DNA of 64,000 nt from Cladorrhinum sp. PSN259. Taxonomy: Eukaryota; Ascomycota; Sordariomycetes; Sordariales; Podosporaceae. The position numbers and the translations under genes are program-made. The notes under the pieces were generated by a model. It was not told where the DNA came from and did not search any database. It saw only the letters and a program-made list of their open reading frames with translations. The stretch lies in the NCBI GenBank assembly GCA_033725935.1, contig MU867090.1, forward strand, positions 248,001-312,000. Reading direction: 5' to 3'. Shown piece by piece: positions 1 through 10,263 of this stretch. How positions within the stretch are numbered: the stretch's first letter is position 1; the number at the start of each line of letters is the position of its first letter.

Positions 1-844
1 CGCGCAGTCGGACATGAGTCGGGGGAGAAGGCCGAGTCGTGATGAGAGTGGGCGGCGGTGGTGACTGATTCACAATCCTAACGTAATGTTAATAAGTCAT
101 TGGTGAGAGGGGGTCAGATATTTTGAGGTGTTAAGATTGTGGGATAGTGATGTTTATTAATTCGGAGAATTTCTTTTGTTATTTGTTTACCTGAAAGTGT
201 CAAATTTACTGGGGTGTTCACTGCTATCTTCGCATCTTTTAATGTCTTCGTTTAAGTTGGGTATTTCCGGAATAAAATACTAGCACTTTCATATGTAGAT
301 CAGAGGTATTCTTATTTAGTTTAGAGCGTTATCGGGCATAACCGGAAGTGATCAGAGGTATGTAGTTAATGGATACTAATGTATCCAGAGCTTCAAACTT
401 CTTGTCTTAACTTTGTTATCATGCAATATGTCCATGGCAGACTTTGGTACCACGTCATGTTAGTTGTAATATGCAAGACTCACCGTCGAGGAATAATACG
501 AATTTAAGATGACATGGACTAATCATGCCGGAATTCCGCATGACGCATGCGACAGATATCGGCTCAAGGTGACTCCTTGTGAGAGTGTCCTCGTGCAATG
601 TAAGATAGACCATAGGTTCAGCTGAGCCAGGCACTAAAGTCTATAAAGACCTGATGGACGCTAGCACTCCCCAGCTAGAAATAATAATAAAATGAGTTTT
701 TGTGTAAAGAAAATATCCTTACTCGCTATGAGCTCAAATAACCAGACAGCAACTGGAAGAGATAACCGACACTATGCTTACATAGGTAGGCAAGGGCTGA
801 ACCCCAGCCAATCAAGCTCTTAACCTCCTCCGGTAGATGATACT
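1..844. other. AT-rich stretch without a clear gene
   Basis: The first ~64 bases are GC-rich. In the second forward frame they read as an Arg/Ser-rich tail ending in TGA at 62-64, which could be the 3' end of a gene lying off the left edge (weak). From ~65 to 844 the DNA turns AT-rich, has stops in all frames and shows no recognisable gene. It may be 5' flank of the proline-rich ORF or decayed sequence. Confidence 0.4.
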
Positions 845-1051
845 GTGGGAGGTCTAGGAACCTGGCCTCATCTCTCACCGGGAGTTCCCCCTTCTGGACC
901 TGGACAGCACCCTCCGGCTGGACCTGGTCCTCACCCGCCCTCCGCACCGCGACCTCACCCGACGCCTGGACCTAGTCTCCATTCTCTTCCGGAACCGAGT
1001 CCCCCATATCTGTCTTTGGTCTCTCAGCTCCGCCCTCTAGATGCATCATAG
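845..1051 (+). other. Proline-rich ORF in frame with the next gene
   Basis: A 68-codon ORF, very rich in Pro, Gly and Ser, that ends in a TAG. It lies in the same frame as the proline-rich ORF starting at 1058, and only two codons separate the TAG from that ATG. The composition is continuous across the stop. It could be the N-terminal part of one gene broken by a CAG-to-TAG change (the direction RIP produces), an upstream ORF, or a chance reading of Pro-rich DNA. I found no GT..AG pair that would splice the stop out. Confidence 0.35.
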
Positions 1052-1057
1052 CCTCAA

Positions 1058-2569
1058 ATGTCTCCGACAGCATCTTCTTTTACCTCAAACTTCCCCCCTC
1101 GAGGAGGGCCTGGGGCTCTTCTTTCTCCTAAAATTAACCCCCCTCCCCGGGCCCCAACTGGAATTTTCTCTTCTCCTCGTCCTCCTCCTGCATTTAGACC
1201 TCCACCTCCTCTTGTTGACCTTCGGCAGCCTCTTTCGGTGCCCACGACTGCCACTCCGCCGACTCCTCCTCATAGAACAAGGATTCCTATTGGACATGGG
1301 TCTCAGTTGAGCCATGTACCCCCGCCTCCAATTTCCTATAGTCGCTACGGAACACTGAATCCAACTACCGCTGAATTTCAGCCACGACCTGCGATTGAAA
1401 CAATGATCACTACACAAAGAATATCAAATCTAGAAGCCTTTTCAAATCAATTGTTACCCCCTTTTACCGGATTACCCCCGACAGGTGCAAACATTGACAC
1501 TTCGACTCGCACAAGCTACCAGTATCCTTCCGGCTTGTACGTCCCCGACTTACCTGGTGCACGCACAGAAATGCTCCCAGGACCGCCGGCAGAGAATCTG
1601 AGAAATCAACTTCCATCCTCAATTCCACCTAGTAACACCAGCTTCGGGATCATTCCACCTCCGCCTCTGAACCAACAACCCGAGCCTCCAGCCCAGATGT
1701 TCCGGGCTTTATCCATCGAAGATGTGCGCGCATCTGACCGGAGAGAGCTTGCATCCCGTTATCCGGATCCCCCAGTTCATCAAAACTCCAATGAGCGTCC
1801 TCCGAATACCCAAACAACACCATCGACAAGACCGTCAACCAAACCACCGGGCTCATCCAGGTTGCAAACAGACGTGACATCCGAGACGACGGCAGCAGAA
1901 AGTCCGTCTCCGCCTTGCACAAACAATCCGTCCGCCAGAGAGCCCCTTTCTCCCGGCTTTCAAGCAATATCGCCATCCACCAGACCACGCGGCTCCTCTC
2001 GGTTGATCACCTACCTAGACCTTCCTCACAGTCCTTCACCACAGACTGAGGCGCCACAGCAACCCACTGCACCCTCTCCAGCCACACCGGCACAGGCGAA
2101 CCCCTTCGTTCCCCCCAGCACTGCCTTTCAGCGCGGTACCATCCCCAGGTCGCCCACCATTACCCCTCTTCACGTCCATAGTGGCAGCCGAGGATCACAA
2201 TCTAACGCCTCAGCAACCCGACAACTTGAACATTCCAACCGAGACACAGCAGCGCCACTTGACCCTTTCATTTCTTCATCTGCCAGAACCACCCGCCCTT
2301 ATATTCCCCCGCATATGAGATCTCAGCACACCACCATGACCCGGACCATCACCCCTTCAACCACACCCCAGTTCTCACCACCCCTAACCTCCGAATTCAC
2401 CGTCTTGCACCAAGCCCCTCGTTCCACCACTGCGCAGTCACGCTCTCCTCCCCCCTGTCGCACAGCTCAGGAAGGCAACCGCAATCGGTTGAATCAGTCA
2501 CGCCAAAGATCCATCATCTCTCACAACACAGCTCAAGGAAGCAACAACCGATTCCGACCTCTTTTTTAA
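1058..2569 (+). CDS. Proline/serine/threonine-rich low-complexity protein
   Basis: An uninterrupted 503-aa frame, dominated by Pro, Ser, Thr and Gln and predicted to be disordered, without signal peptide or membrane segment. There is no recognised catalytic domain. Two short internal repeats read STRPSTKPPGSSRL and PSTRPRGSSRL. Near residue 415 is YIPPHMR, resembling the Y-[VI]-PPH-[LM]-R motif near the N-terminus of Ded1/DDX3-type RNA helicases and some other RNA-associated proteins; that likeness is suggestive only. The ATG at 1058 is the first Met after an in-frame TAG, so the true N-terminus may be lost or lie upstream. An A-rich stretch follows the stop. The length and GC-rich third positions favour a real gene, but a scaffold/adaptor role would be a guess. 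Confidence 0.5.
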   Translation: MSPTASSFTSNFPPRGGPGALLSPKINPPPRAPTGIFSSPRPPPAFRPPPPLVDLRQPLSVPTTATPPTPPHRTRIPIGHGSQLSHVPPPPISYSRYGTLNPTTAEFQPRPAIETMITTQRISNLEAFSNQLLPPFTGLPPTGANIDTSTRTSYQYPSGLYVPDLPGARTEMLPGPPAENLRNQLPSSIPPSNTSFGIIPPPPLNQQPEPPAQMFRALSIEDVRASDRRELASRYPDPPVHQNSNERPPNTQTTPSTRPSTKPPGSSRLQTDVTSETTAAESPSPPCTNNPSAREPLSPGFQAISPSTRPRGSSRLITYLDLPHSPSPQTEAPQQPTAPSPATPAQANPFVPPSTAFQRGTIPRSPTITPLHVHSGSRGSQSNASATRQLEHSNRDTAAPLDPFISSSARTTRPYIPPHMRSQHTTMTRTITPSTTPQFSPPLTSEFTVLHQAPRSTTAQSRSPPPCRTAQEGNRNRLNQSRQRSIISHNTAQGSNNRFRPLF

Positions 2570-3242
2570 AAAAAATTTGATAACCACGATAATAATGCCA
2601 ACTCCGTCGTCCCGGACCCACCAAGGTTTTCTTCTCCCACGAGAGCAACGATGGTACCCTCTTCCCCGTCATCAGATACACTTGGAAGGTCTCGGAAGGT
2701 AGCTGCGGAAGATGCCAGTGGTGCCGGCCGACACAACAAAATGACGCGTAAAAATGATGCGAGTATCCCGGAGTGGTAGAGGAGGTAGGTACCCAGGTGT
2801 TTTGTTTCTTAAATGACTAGATACTTGGTAACACATATACTTCTTGACTTCTTAAATAACTCCAGTTGTTTTGGTCATGCAATGATGGCCAATATTCCAA
2901 TTTACGTCTTGCATTTTGTCTCAATTTATTGTTTTGTTCCGGTTGCTTGGCAACACATTCAGGGGCTCAGGGGCTCAGGGGCCACAGGTGTGGGGCCAGG
3001 GCTGGGGATACACAACGTCACTCGGAACGACCAACACAACGGTCACATTAGATTACAGTCACACTCAACCATGGTGTTTGTATCCGCATCAAATTGTATC
3101 TTTTCCATGCCTTGACTATTCCCAAATCAATCTATCTTTCTTGTCAGATGTTCGCCCATGCCATACCATATCTTTTCCATGCCTTGCCTATTCCATCTAC
3201 ACCCCTATTCCATCCAATTCGACGACAGAAAAAAATACCCAA
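2570..3242. other. Intergenic, no gene seen
   Basis: Lies between the proline-rich ORF and the helicase gene, which points towards it. Only short unrelated ORFs occur. A small G-rich direct repeat (GGGGCTCA units) sits near 2962-2985, and a phrase around TCTTTTCCATGCCTTG recurs near 3100 and 3173. Confidence 0.5.
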
Positions 3243-3410
3243 CACGCGTGAAAAGAAATAAACCGGCGCTTACAATAACCGTGATAGGCCTGCAGTCAAC
3301 TATTGCAGGGGTGAAAACAACTAATGTAGGCGTGGAAAGGACCATGTTAGGCCTCAAAACATACTCGAGAGGCCTGGCAAACTCTGAGGAAGGCCCAACT
3401 ATTACGAAAT
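3243..3410 (+). repeat. Degenerate tandem array, 21-bp period (left)
   Basis: Eight diverged units of exactly 21 bp fit end to end. TAGGC-type unit starts fall at 3285, 3327 and 3348, with weaker ones at 3243, 3264, 3306, 3369 and 3390. The core is roughly YAGGCSTGRAAA followed by an A-rich half. The last unit overlaps the final codons and stop of the helicase gene. A matching array in the same orientation lies at 6857-7003, beyond the gene's 5' end. Confidence 0.6.
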
Positions 3411-6119
3411 CCTACGTTCGGCATACCCACTAAGCGTGCCCATAACCTTCAGAGGGCTACCAGAATCAGAAGGAGGCGTGGCATGCTTCGAGTACTCACT
3501 AGTGTGCGTGCGAGTATTGTTGCCATGCTTACCATCCAGAGAAGCCAGAATACCATCAATCGAGGTGATATCATCTTGGGAGAAGTCGATGACAGTTGGA
3601 TGCTCCTCGTGAAGTGCAATCTGAGCCGAGTTGTTGGTCTCAAGATCCAGAGTGACCACCTGGCCAGCCTCCTTGCACGACATATGCATGCGAATGAGAT
3701 GGATGGATTTGAACATAAATGTGTACGACTCTGACATCTCAGGGTGCATGAGAATAGACTCGCCGAGGCGAGCTCGAGTCACTGCCACGCAAAGCCGGTT
3801 GGCATTGTCCAAGAATGCTGTTGACTTCTCCTTCACCAGGTCGAGGAACACGAAGTCAGCCTCGTGGCCCTGAACGACATCAACGGTGCGTGCCTCGACT
3901 CGCTTGCGTGCCCAAGCTGGTAACTTTTTGATCTCGTTCCTGTAATGTTCGTAGGCGCATTTGTACGGTGAGATGATCAAGATAGTACCAAGCTCTTGGC
4001 GACGAGGATGGATAAACTTGGGGTCGCTAAGTAGCTCTCTAACCCTATTCATCACCCAGTTGGTATGTTCTGGACTCCAGCAAGAGGTGCCGTCCATCCT
4101 TGGTCGGGGGCAGCCCTTCAGCTTGACCAGAATTCGGGGAATCTTGCAGGGTATACCGCCTGCCACGTTGCTGAGATACCGCCGCATGCGAACGAGGGGA
4201 ATGGTGTTGGTGTCGGTCCCAGATGTCATTGTACCACGGTACCACAAATCTGAGGCAAGTTGATGGAGGCCTCCAAAAGATCGATGATTGATGAGAAGCT
4301 CATGTTGAATTACATCAGCCTTTGCTGCACGTTCCATCATTGAGACGCGCATCTGATCAGCGAACTCATTGACAGAATCGGGGCCGCCTGAGCCGACATA
4401 GGGGACAGTCTGTCGATAATCTCCACAAAAGATCCAGGCCATAGGATCGAAATTCGCAATAGCGATCAGGTTGCACAGCTCACGTGCATGTGGAGCCTCA
4501 TCAAAATACACCAGATCGGGTCGAAACATTCCCTTGAAGTGGTTGTGCGCCGCAACGGGAGTGGTGGCAACAAAGTCCGCAGCCGCTAAAGTGTCGCGAT
4601 ATAAATGGTAAACAAGTCGGCGGAACCGGAGGGGGATCACCTCCTCACTTTCCCACAGCTCTGCCTGAAGAAACTCTGCGAGCTCCTCATACTTGGTGGA
4701 CTTGAAGTCCTCAAACATCTCCCAAGCGGCCTCGTCCAGGGTCGGCGCCCGGCATGTGTGGGTATGGGCAGGCCCCAAACCCAGTGAAATCGTTTTGATG
4801 AGGCGGATAAAGGAGTTGGTGAAGTCAACATGGATGGTGTCGCCATGAGCATCTTCGGCCTCATTGAGCTTGCTGCTCAGCTTGACCTCGGCACCCCAGC
4901 CCTTCATGCGGATAACCTTCTTCGACATTCCCAAGTCTTCGTAGAGGCGGAGCATTCGGTTGGCGACATCGTCGACAGGGCTGTTCATATCGACGATGAA
5001 AAGCACTTTGGCGCTTTTGTTGCTATCCTGCGGTCTTGAGTGCTTTTGTTGAGGCAGAGGTTGCAGCTGTGCCATAGCAATCGTAAAGAGATTGAAATGT
5101 GTCTTGCCAGCTCCAGGTCCGCCGGGAAGTACGCAGATGCCGCACGGAATACTGGCGAAGCCGTTCATAAACGCTTCTCGCTGTTGATGATTGAGGCTCG
5201 AAAACATCTTGCCAAGCTTGCTCTGGGGAAATAATGGGTCGGACACCGTGGGCTTGATATGAGGCAGTAGCTCATAGAGATCGACAAAGAACTCGGGGTT
5301 GCGAAGGGTGACGAAGTACTCAAAGGCTTTTTCCTGTCTTACACTGCAGTTTGCGTGACGTCCATAGAGAAGGTCGAGAGAACCGAGCTCAGAGTCCTTG
5401 GTAGCTTCTGACGGGATCAACATGAAATTGATCGTGATCGAGTTGGCGCCAGAGAGCTCAACATCGATCTCGGTCTGGCTAACTGATGAAGGCTCGGCTT
5501 TGTCGTGATTTTCGGTGAGGGGGTGGTTGTCATCGTGGCTGATTGAGCTTGGCGTCCAAGCGATGCTGGCCTCGGTAATCTTTGAGGTAGTGTCTTCTTC
5601 GGTGGCGTCTTCCTCGGCGGCGTCTTCCTCGGCGGCGGTGGGTACTGTGACAGTGGGCGATGTTGCTACCAGAGGAGCAAGACCCTCAAATGTCTCTGCC
5701 TTGGGAACGGTGGCGACGAATGCCGCGAGCTTTCCGCCGGAGCTGTTCTTGATGCTGAGAACCTCAACCGGGTTCTCAACCCGCCTTGCATCCCAGAACC
5801 TGCTGTTGGATCCATCATCAAGAGCGATTCGGACCTTGCAAATCTCACCCGTGGTGGGGAGTCTAACTTCAGGGTCCTCCTTGACGACGAAGAGGTACTC
5901 TGACCGTTTGCTGGTGTGGCGAACCAAAGTGAGAACCCAAGCCTCGAACGAATGGTTCTTCTTGTTGAGGTCGTTGACGAGCTTCTCATCGGCAGCAAAC
6001 TCGTTTTTGGTGCCAGTCTTGTGGCGTCGTACAAATTCTTCGACCTCCGGGAAGCTGTAGATTGGGCGGATACCCCTAACCCTTGCCAGCTCCGGGCTGG
6101 GGGTTCGTGGTGATGGCAT
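3402..6119 (-). CDS. SF1 helicase, Upf1/Dna2/NAM7 type
   Basis: A single-exon ATP-dependent helicase-like protein of 905 aa, taking the Met at 6119 (MPSPRTPSP) as start; the frame stays open to 6167. Visible SF1 motifs: Walker A GGPGAGKT (~residue 335), Walker B FDEAP (~537), motif III GDYRQTVP (~565), NHRSF (motif IV region), VVQGHEADFVF (motif V, ~750) and CVAVTRAR (motif VI). This order is that of the AAA_11/AAA_12 pair in Upf1-like enzymes, which unwind RNA or DNA. The ~330-residue N-terminal part lacks the Upf1 CH zinc-binding domain and contains an acidic stretch (AAEEDAAEEDATEED). The C-terminal ~110 residues are unrecognised. Lone helicases of this kind are common in filamentous fungi and their substrates are mostly unknown. 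Both flanks carry a 21-bp-period array, so this may be a mobile or formerly mobile unit; that is inference. Confidence 0.85.
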   Translation of the reverse strand: MPSPRTPSPELARVRGIRPIYSFPEVEEFVRRHKTGTKNEFAADEKLVNDLNKKNHSFEAWVLTLVRHTSKRSEYLFVVKEDPEVRLPTTGEICKVRIALDDGSNSRFWDARRVENPVEVLSIKNSSGGKLAAFVATVPKAETFEGLAPLVATSPTVTVPTAAEEDAAEEDATEEDTTSKITEASIAWTPSSISHDDNHPLTENHDKAEPSSVSQTEIDVELSGANSITINFMLIPSEATKDSELGSLDLLYGRHANCSVRQEKAFEYFVTLRNPEFFVDLYELLPHIKPTVSDPLFPQSKLGKMFSSLNHQQREAFMNGFASIPCGICVLPGGPGAGKTHFNLFTIAMAQLQPLPQQKHSRPQDSNKSAKVLFIVDMNSPVDDVANRMLRLYEDLGMSKKVIRMKGWGAEVKLSSKLNEAEDAHGDTIHVDFTNSFIRLIKTISLGLGPAHTHTCRAPTLDEAAWEMFEDFKSTKYEELAEFLQAELWESEEVIPLRFRRLVYHLYRDTLAAADFVATTPVAAHNHFKGMFRPDLVYFDEAPHARELCNLIAIANFDPMAWIFCGDYRQTVPYVGSGGPDSVNEFADQMRVSMMERAAKADVIQHELLINHRSFGGLHQLASDLWYRGTMTSGTDTNTIPLVRMRRYLSNVAGGIPCKIPRILVKLKGCPRPRMDGTSCWSPEHTNWVMNRVRELLSDPKFIHPRRQELGTILIISPYKCAYEHYRNEIKKLPAWARKRVEARTVDVVQGHEADFVFLDLVKEKSTAFLDNANRLCVAVTRARLGESILMHPEMSESYTFMFKSIHLIRMHMSCKEAGQVVTLDLETNNSAQIALHEEHPTVIDFSQDDITSIDGILASLDGKHGNNTRTHTSEYSKHATPPSDSGSPLKVMGTLSGYAERRIS

Positions 6120-7691
6120 GGCTGACGTTTCTGCTAAACGAGAGAAAAGAAAGCTGCCTATACACACAAGTACAGAACAACGTTAGCGCGGGGCCATGAT
6201 CTCTAGGGAAATCGGTAAGAGCGATGTGGTAGGAAGTGGGGGAAGTGGAAGAAGGTGCAATGAATGGAAAGAGGGTTATCTCAGTACCTCGCCCAGTAAC
6301 TAGTTTTCCGGCTGGTTAAGAGATACAGAACTCGACCCACAGATGCATCGCTGGATACTTTCTGAGTACTGGGATAAGAAGAAGCTGTAAGGACGTGGTA
6401 GAAGGTGGGAGGAATGTAACTGGAAAATGGTGCGAGAAAGTGGAAGGAAGGTTTTGACGGAGTAAGTGATGGAGGGGCAAAAATCCAAATGCTGGAATCA
6501 ACTTACCGAAGCTGTCGAGCAAGTGGTTGTAGAGAGGAAAGGAAGAAGAAGTCGAAGGAGGGGAGGAAGAGTTCAAATAGAACTCAGAAAGAGCGCGCCT
6601 GGTCCAAAAGGCGGATACCTTCCAGGTTAGGCAACGACACAGCGGCTGGGGTCTACGTGGAGGGGTGTACCTTCCTTAATCAAAGATGGGAAAAGTCACT
6701 GCAGCGTTTGCAGCTGCTGTTATCAGATAAGGATAAGTGGTGTGGTTATCAACGGGGAGGCAGAGAATGAATTCCTGCTGGGGACGAACATTAAACACAA
6801 CCTCGCAGTTGTAAGATATCCGCAAGTTAAAAGATAGTACGTGGTGGAATATCCAGCATACGTAAAAAAGAATCAGGAACGCATCAATAGAAGCCGAATA
6901 GGCGTAGAAAGAAGGCAGGAATGCATTAACAGAAGCTGAATAGGCGTATAAATAAGTGAAATAGGCATAGGAAAGTGTGAATTAGGCGTGTACCGCGTTA
7001 ATAAACATTTAAGCATTAGATTATATATAGGTGCCTTTTTGAACCTTCAATGACCATTGAAGAGCCCTCCCTCCTATACGCCACACGATCCATCTTTTTA
7101 AGTGGGTTTTCAGTACTTTTCAGAAATTTGATCCATGTTTTTTTATTCTTGCAAGCAATAATTGTTTTCATTGTTGAAGTAAATGAATGGTCGATTGTCC
7201 AGGTGTGGATGATGAGCTTTGAAAGACTTGGCATCGGCCCTGTTCGCCCCAAGCCATTATTGTTCACTCATCATTTACATACAATGCTCTCGTTGCTCAA
7301 AGTCTACCTCGCTTCATTGTTGATACTGGTTCCTTCTCAAGTGGTCAAAAATATTTCAGTGCGATGTTGCTCATGATACCTCTGTTTCAAGGGAAAACAA
7401 ACAGTCAGCACTTCACCCAATCACACTCTCGGCTTGGTACCTACAGTAGTATCAGGTACAGGAATCACAAGACAAAAACTCTTTCCTCATTAACTCAAAC
7501 ATTAATCTACTAAAACTTTCGCCCATTTAAAAGAAAAAGAAAAAGACAAAAAAGAAAGAAAGAAAGCATAGGTATCATAGGTATCATCAGGTATCTAATC
7601 CCAGAAACCCATCCAAAAAGAAATTCCCCCAAAAACAAGGCCCAGGTAGTCACTCAACAATTATTTCTACCATCTTCTCCGACCACAATAC
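6120..7691. other. Intergenic with promoter region of the helicase gene
   Basis: The first ~500 bp upstream of the helicase start are Thr/Ser/Pro-coding-like on the minus strand (6316-6576) but have no start context or homology I recognise; they may be 5' UTR. The 21-bp array lies at 6857-7003. From 7500 to 7590 there is an A/G-rich microsatellite (AAAGA units) followed by short repeats around CATAGGTATCAT, just downstream of the membrane-protein gene. No other gene is seen. Confidence 0.5.
6857..7003 (+). repeat. Degenerate tandem array, 21-bp period (right)
   Basis: Seven units of 21 bp. TAGGC cores begin at 6899, 6941, 6962 and 6983; the intervening units at 6878 and 6920 resemble each other, differing at four positions that are all transitions, which gives a partial 42-bp higher-order period. 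Core and orientation match the array at 3243-3410. Together the arrays bracket the helicase gene. Confidence 0.6.
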
Positions 7692-9413
7692 TCAACCAAC
7701 CAATGCAGGCTGCTGCTTCTCACCCTCCCTAGCTCCAACCAACCTCTCCCCAGGCCGGTATTTGACTTCTTCCACCTGACTGTTTCTCCTCCTCTTCCTC
7801 ACGACGGCAGCCACGACTCCTCCAACCACGCTCAACAATGTCAAAACCACAGAGTACAACCCAATCAAGAAGGCCAAAATCTCGGCAGTCTCATGCAGCG
7901 GCGGTCTGCCGAAATCCAAGGGAACATTATTGTTCGGGCCTTGTCTCCTAATCGTCAACTCGGCGCAGACAATGCTAACCAACAACAAAACGGCCAGCAA
8001 AATAGCCCAAGGAATGTTCCAAAGACTAAAGTGAATGGGCGTCGTGGTTTTGCGTTGATACCGATGCCTGATAGTTCTTGATTGAGTATGATGGAGGCAC
8101 GACAGAATCTCTTGTGTGTGCTTAGCTCTTGCCTTGCGGGAATAGCCTCCTGCAGCTCGCAAATCGGTAATGTAATCCCCATCGTTCTGTGGTCCATTCT
8201 CGACCGACTTTTTGTTCTTTCTACCCTTGTGGTGTCTCGTGATCCCCAGTGCGGCAGGTCCCAGAACACTGACGAGGAGGATGAAAATTGCCACCGCGGT
8301 GGTGAAAACGGCCACGATGCAGACCCCCACAGTCCAGACACGAAGAAAGGTTGAAAACCCCTTGTCGGCGAATGGCTTCTTGGGAGCAAGGACAAAGTAG
8401 ACTGTTGGCACCTTGTCACACACTCCTTCAGGCTTGTTGCCGTTGCGAAGGAGGGGCCAGTTGAGCGCCGCAGTACCGAACATGTACATGGACCAGACTG
8501 CAAGACCGAGGGCTGCCGTAATCTGGTCCTTGTAGCTCGTGGTGAGGAGAAAGTGGCGGAAAGCAGCTTTGGCACGGCGATTGCGGCGCTTGATGCGGAG
8601 CTCTTCAGAGGCGATCAAAGCTACTTCCTGTTCACAGGCGCGGGCTTCGTGCACAGAGTGGTTGGAGTGGACCAAAGCAGCAATGTAGAGGTCGCGCAGC
8701 TTATCGATGTCCTCGCGGGTTGGTGCAGCGGCTATCTCCTCTACAAGTTGCGTGTTGTAGACAGTCGTGACAGCACCGCCGTCACCAGGATTGGCTGCCT
8801 CGTATTGTGTTCCGTCGCCAATTGACTCGTGCCAGTGCGAGACGTAATGATTCACCGCCTGGCTCAGTGCGGCTTGGGCAGCGTCATGATCTGCTTCGTT
8901 CTCCTCGGCAGCAGCATGGAGGGCAAAAGCTTTGAGCACATCTGCATAGGCTCTTGCGCGCGCGACATCCAGGTCGACCACAGCTGCACCGCGGCATCTC
9001 TGGAGACGCTCCCTGTACTCGTCGTCGGACTTGGGGAAATTTGTTCCGTCCACAACTAGCGCCTGGCGGAAGAGAACGGTGAAGACGAAGTAGACAGGAT
9101 ACCAGAGAACGAGATGAATCAAGACGGCATAGTCGATGATGATGAGGTTGAAGTCGACGACATTGAGGAACATTGACAAGAAGAGTGCCAAGGCCAGAAT
9201 CCCCCATGCGCCATGCCAAAATCTGAACTGCTTGTCGACGCCGAAAAGCACGGCGATGATGGCAGCGACGTAGAGAAGGTAAAATCCGACGCGGATGCCG
9301 GTGCCAATGAGCATCTGGTCACCGAAAATGTGACATGGCTGAAATGATGTTACTGCACTCTTTTCATCGGTGCCGACGAAACCAGTGGTGGTAACTCCCA
9401 CAAAGTATCCCAT
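7692..9413 (-). CDS. Fungal multi-pass membrane protein, function unknown
   Basis: A 573-aa integral membrane protein. I take the Met at 9413 (MGYFVGVTTTG) rather than the upstream Met at 9575, because the intervening 54 residues look like translated leader. About seven hydrophobic segments are visible: three near the N-terminus (after the phrase CHIFGDQMLIGTGIRVGFYL), one near mid-protein (TAALGLAVWSMYMFG), one long one (VGVCIVAVFTTAVAIFILL) and two near the C-terminus. Between segments 3 and 4 is a ~180-residue soluble, Ala- and charge-rich stretch. The N-terminal pattern of a Cys followed by an 'FG.G.RvGFYL' motif recurs in a widespread fungal family of uncharacterised membrane proteins, as I recall it. 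No transporter or enzyme motif is recognised. It is transcribed divergently from the GPI protein gene at 10264. Confidence 0.75.
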   Translation of the reverse strand: MGYFVGVTTTGFVGTDEKSAVTSFQPCHIFGDQMLIGTGIRVGFYLLYVAAIIAVLFGVDKQFRFWHGAWGILALALFLSMFLNVVDFNLIIIDYAVLIHLVLWYPVYFVFTVLFRQALVVDGTNFPKSDDEYRERLQRCRGAAVVDLDVARARAYADVLKAFALHAAAEENEADHDAAQAALSQAVNHYVSHWHESIGDGTQYEAANPGDGGAVTTVYNTQLVEEIAAAPTREDIDKLRDLYIAALVHSNHSVHEARACEQEVALIASEELRIKRRNRRAKAAFRHFLLTTSYKDQITAALGLAVWSMYMFGTAALNWPLLRNGNKPEGVCDKVPTVYFVLAPKKPFADKGFSTFLRVWTVGVCIVAVFTTAVAIFILLVSVLGPAALGITRHHKGRKNKKSVENGPQNDGDYITDLRAAGGYSRKARAKHTQEILSCLHHTQSRTIRHRYQRKTTTPIHFSLWNIPWAILLAVLLLVSIVCAELTIRRQGPNNNVPLDFGRPPLHETAEILAFLIGLYSVVLTLLSVVGGVVAAVVRKRRRNSQVEEVKYRPGERLVGAREGEKQQPALVG

Positions 9414-10263
9414 CGTGGCGGGGGCCCGGGGGTTGCGGATGGCTGTTTGCGTGTTGCAGTGTTTGGTGGGAGAAAGGTGAGGTTTGGCGATGAGGTGGGA
9501 AGGCGAAACCCTCCCCAGAAATGTGGTGTTGATGAGGCTTGTGTGTGCCAGTGACAACTCACTCGATCGGCACAATCACGAAAATCAGGGCGGCGGGATG
9601 GCCGTAGATACGAGGAGTCACACCACTGGCTCACCATGCAAAGCTGCAATATCGAATTCATACATGATGCTCACCAACCAAAATGGAAAAGTGCCGGCGT
9701 GACATCTGCAGCCCAATGCAGCGGCCACGGACTGAAGCTGAAGAGGCATCGTCACCATGTGATTGATGCAAAGTTGGAAAAAGCCAAGACTCTGATTGGA
9801 CCCTGGATTTCTCGAGGTTGGGCAACTACGGACTGTGAGTGGTGGACTTGGCATGCAGCTGCCGCCCGACTGACGATGTGCCTGCGGTGCCCAACCTCTT
9901 CCCTCCACACCGCCCTCGGCAGACAGCTCACACCTTGAATCATTGGTTGGGCTTGCAGGAAACAACAGCGGGGCCAAGTTTTTCTCGGTGTTCAATCTCG
10001 AAATTTCAGCCCATCAGAGGACGCCACGGACATGAAGCTATTTGAAGTGACGATATGACGATGCCATGGATCCCAATGCCAGGGCAGATGTAACGACGCA
10101 GCAAGCAGGCTTTTTTGGGATTTCGGGAGCTTCCATTTTATCAAGCCTTTTCCCTTCCTGTTCCTGAGCTGCGGGGAGTGTCCCGAAGAAATTTGCAGCT
10201 TTGCGTTTTCCCCTTTTCTTGGCATCCTTTTTTTTGGTGGTGACCTCACACACACCTTACACC
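9414..10263. other. Divergent promoter region
   Basis: About 850 bp between the membrane-protein gene (minus) and the Cys-rich GPI protein (plus), holding both promoters. A reversed CCAAT box (ATTGG) occurs near 9797. Pyrimidine-rich tracts (TTTTTTTTT near 10229-10237) precede the ATG at 10264, as is common in fungal core promoters. Small ORFs here show no coding signs. Confidence 0.45.
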
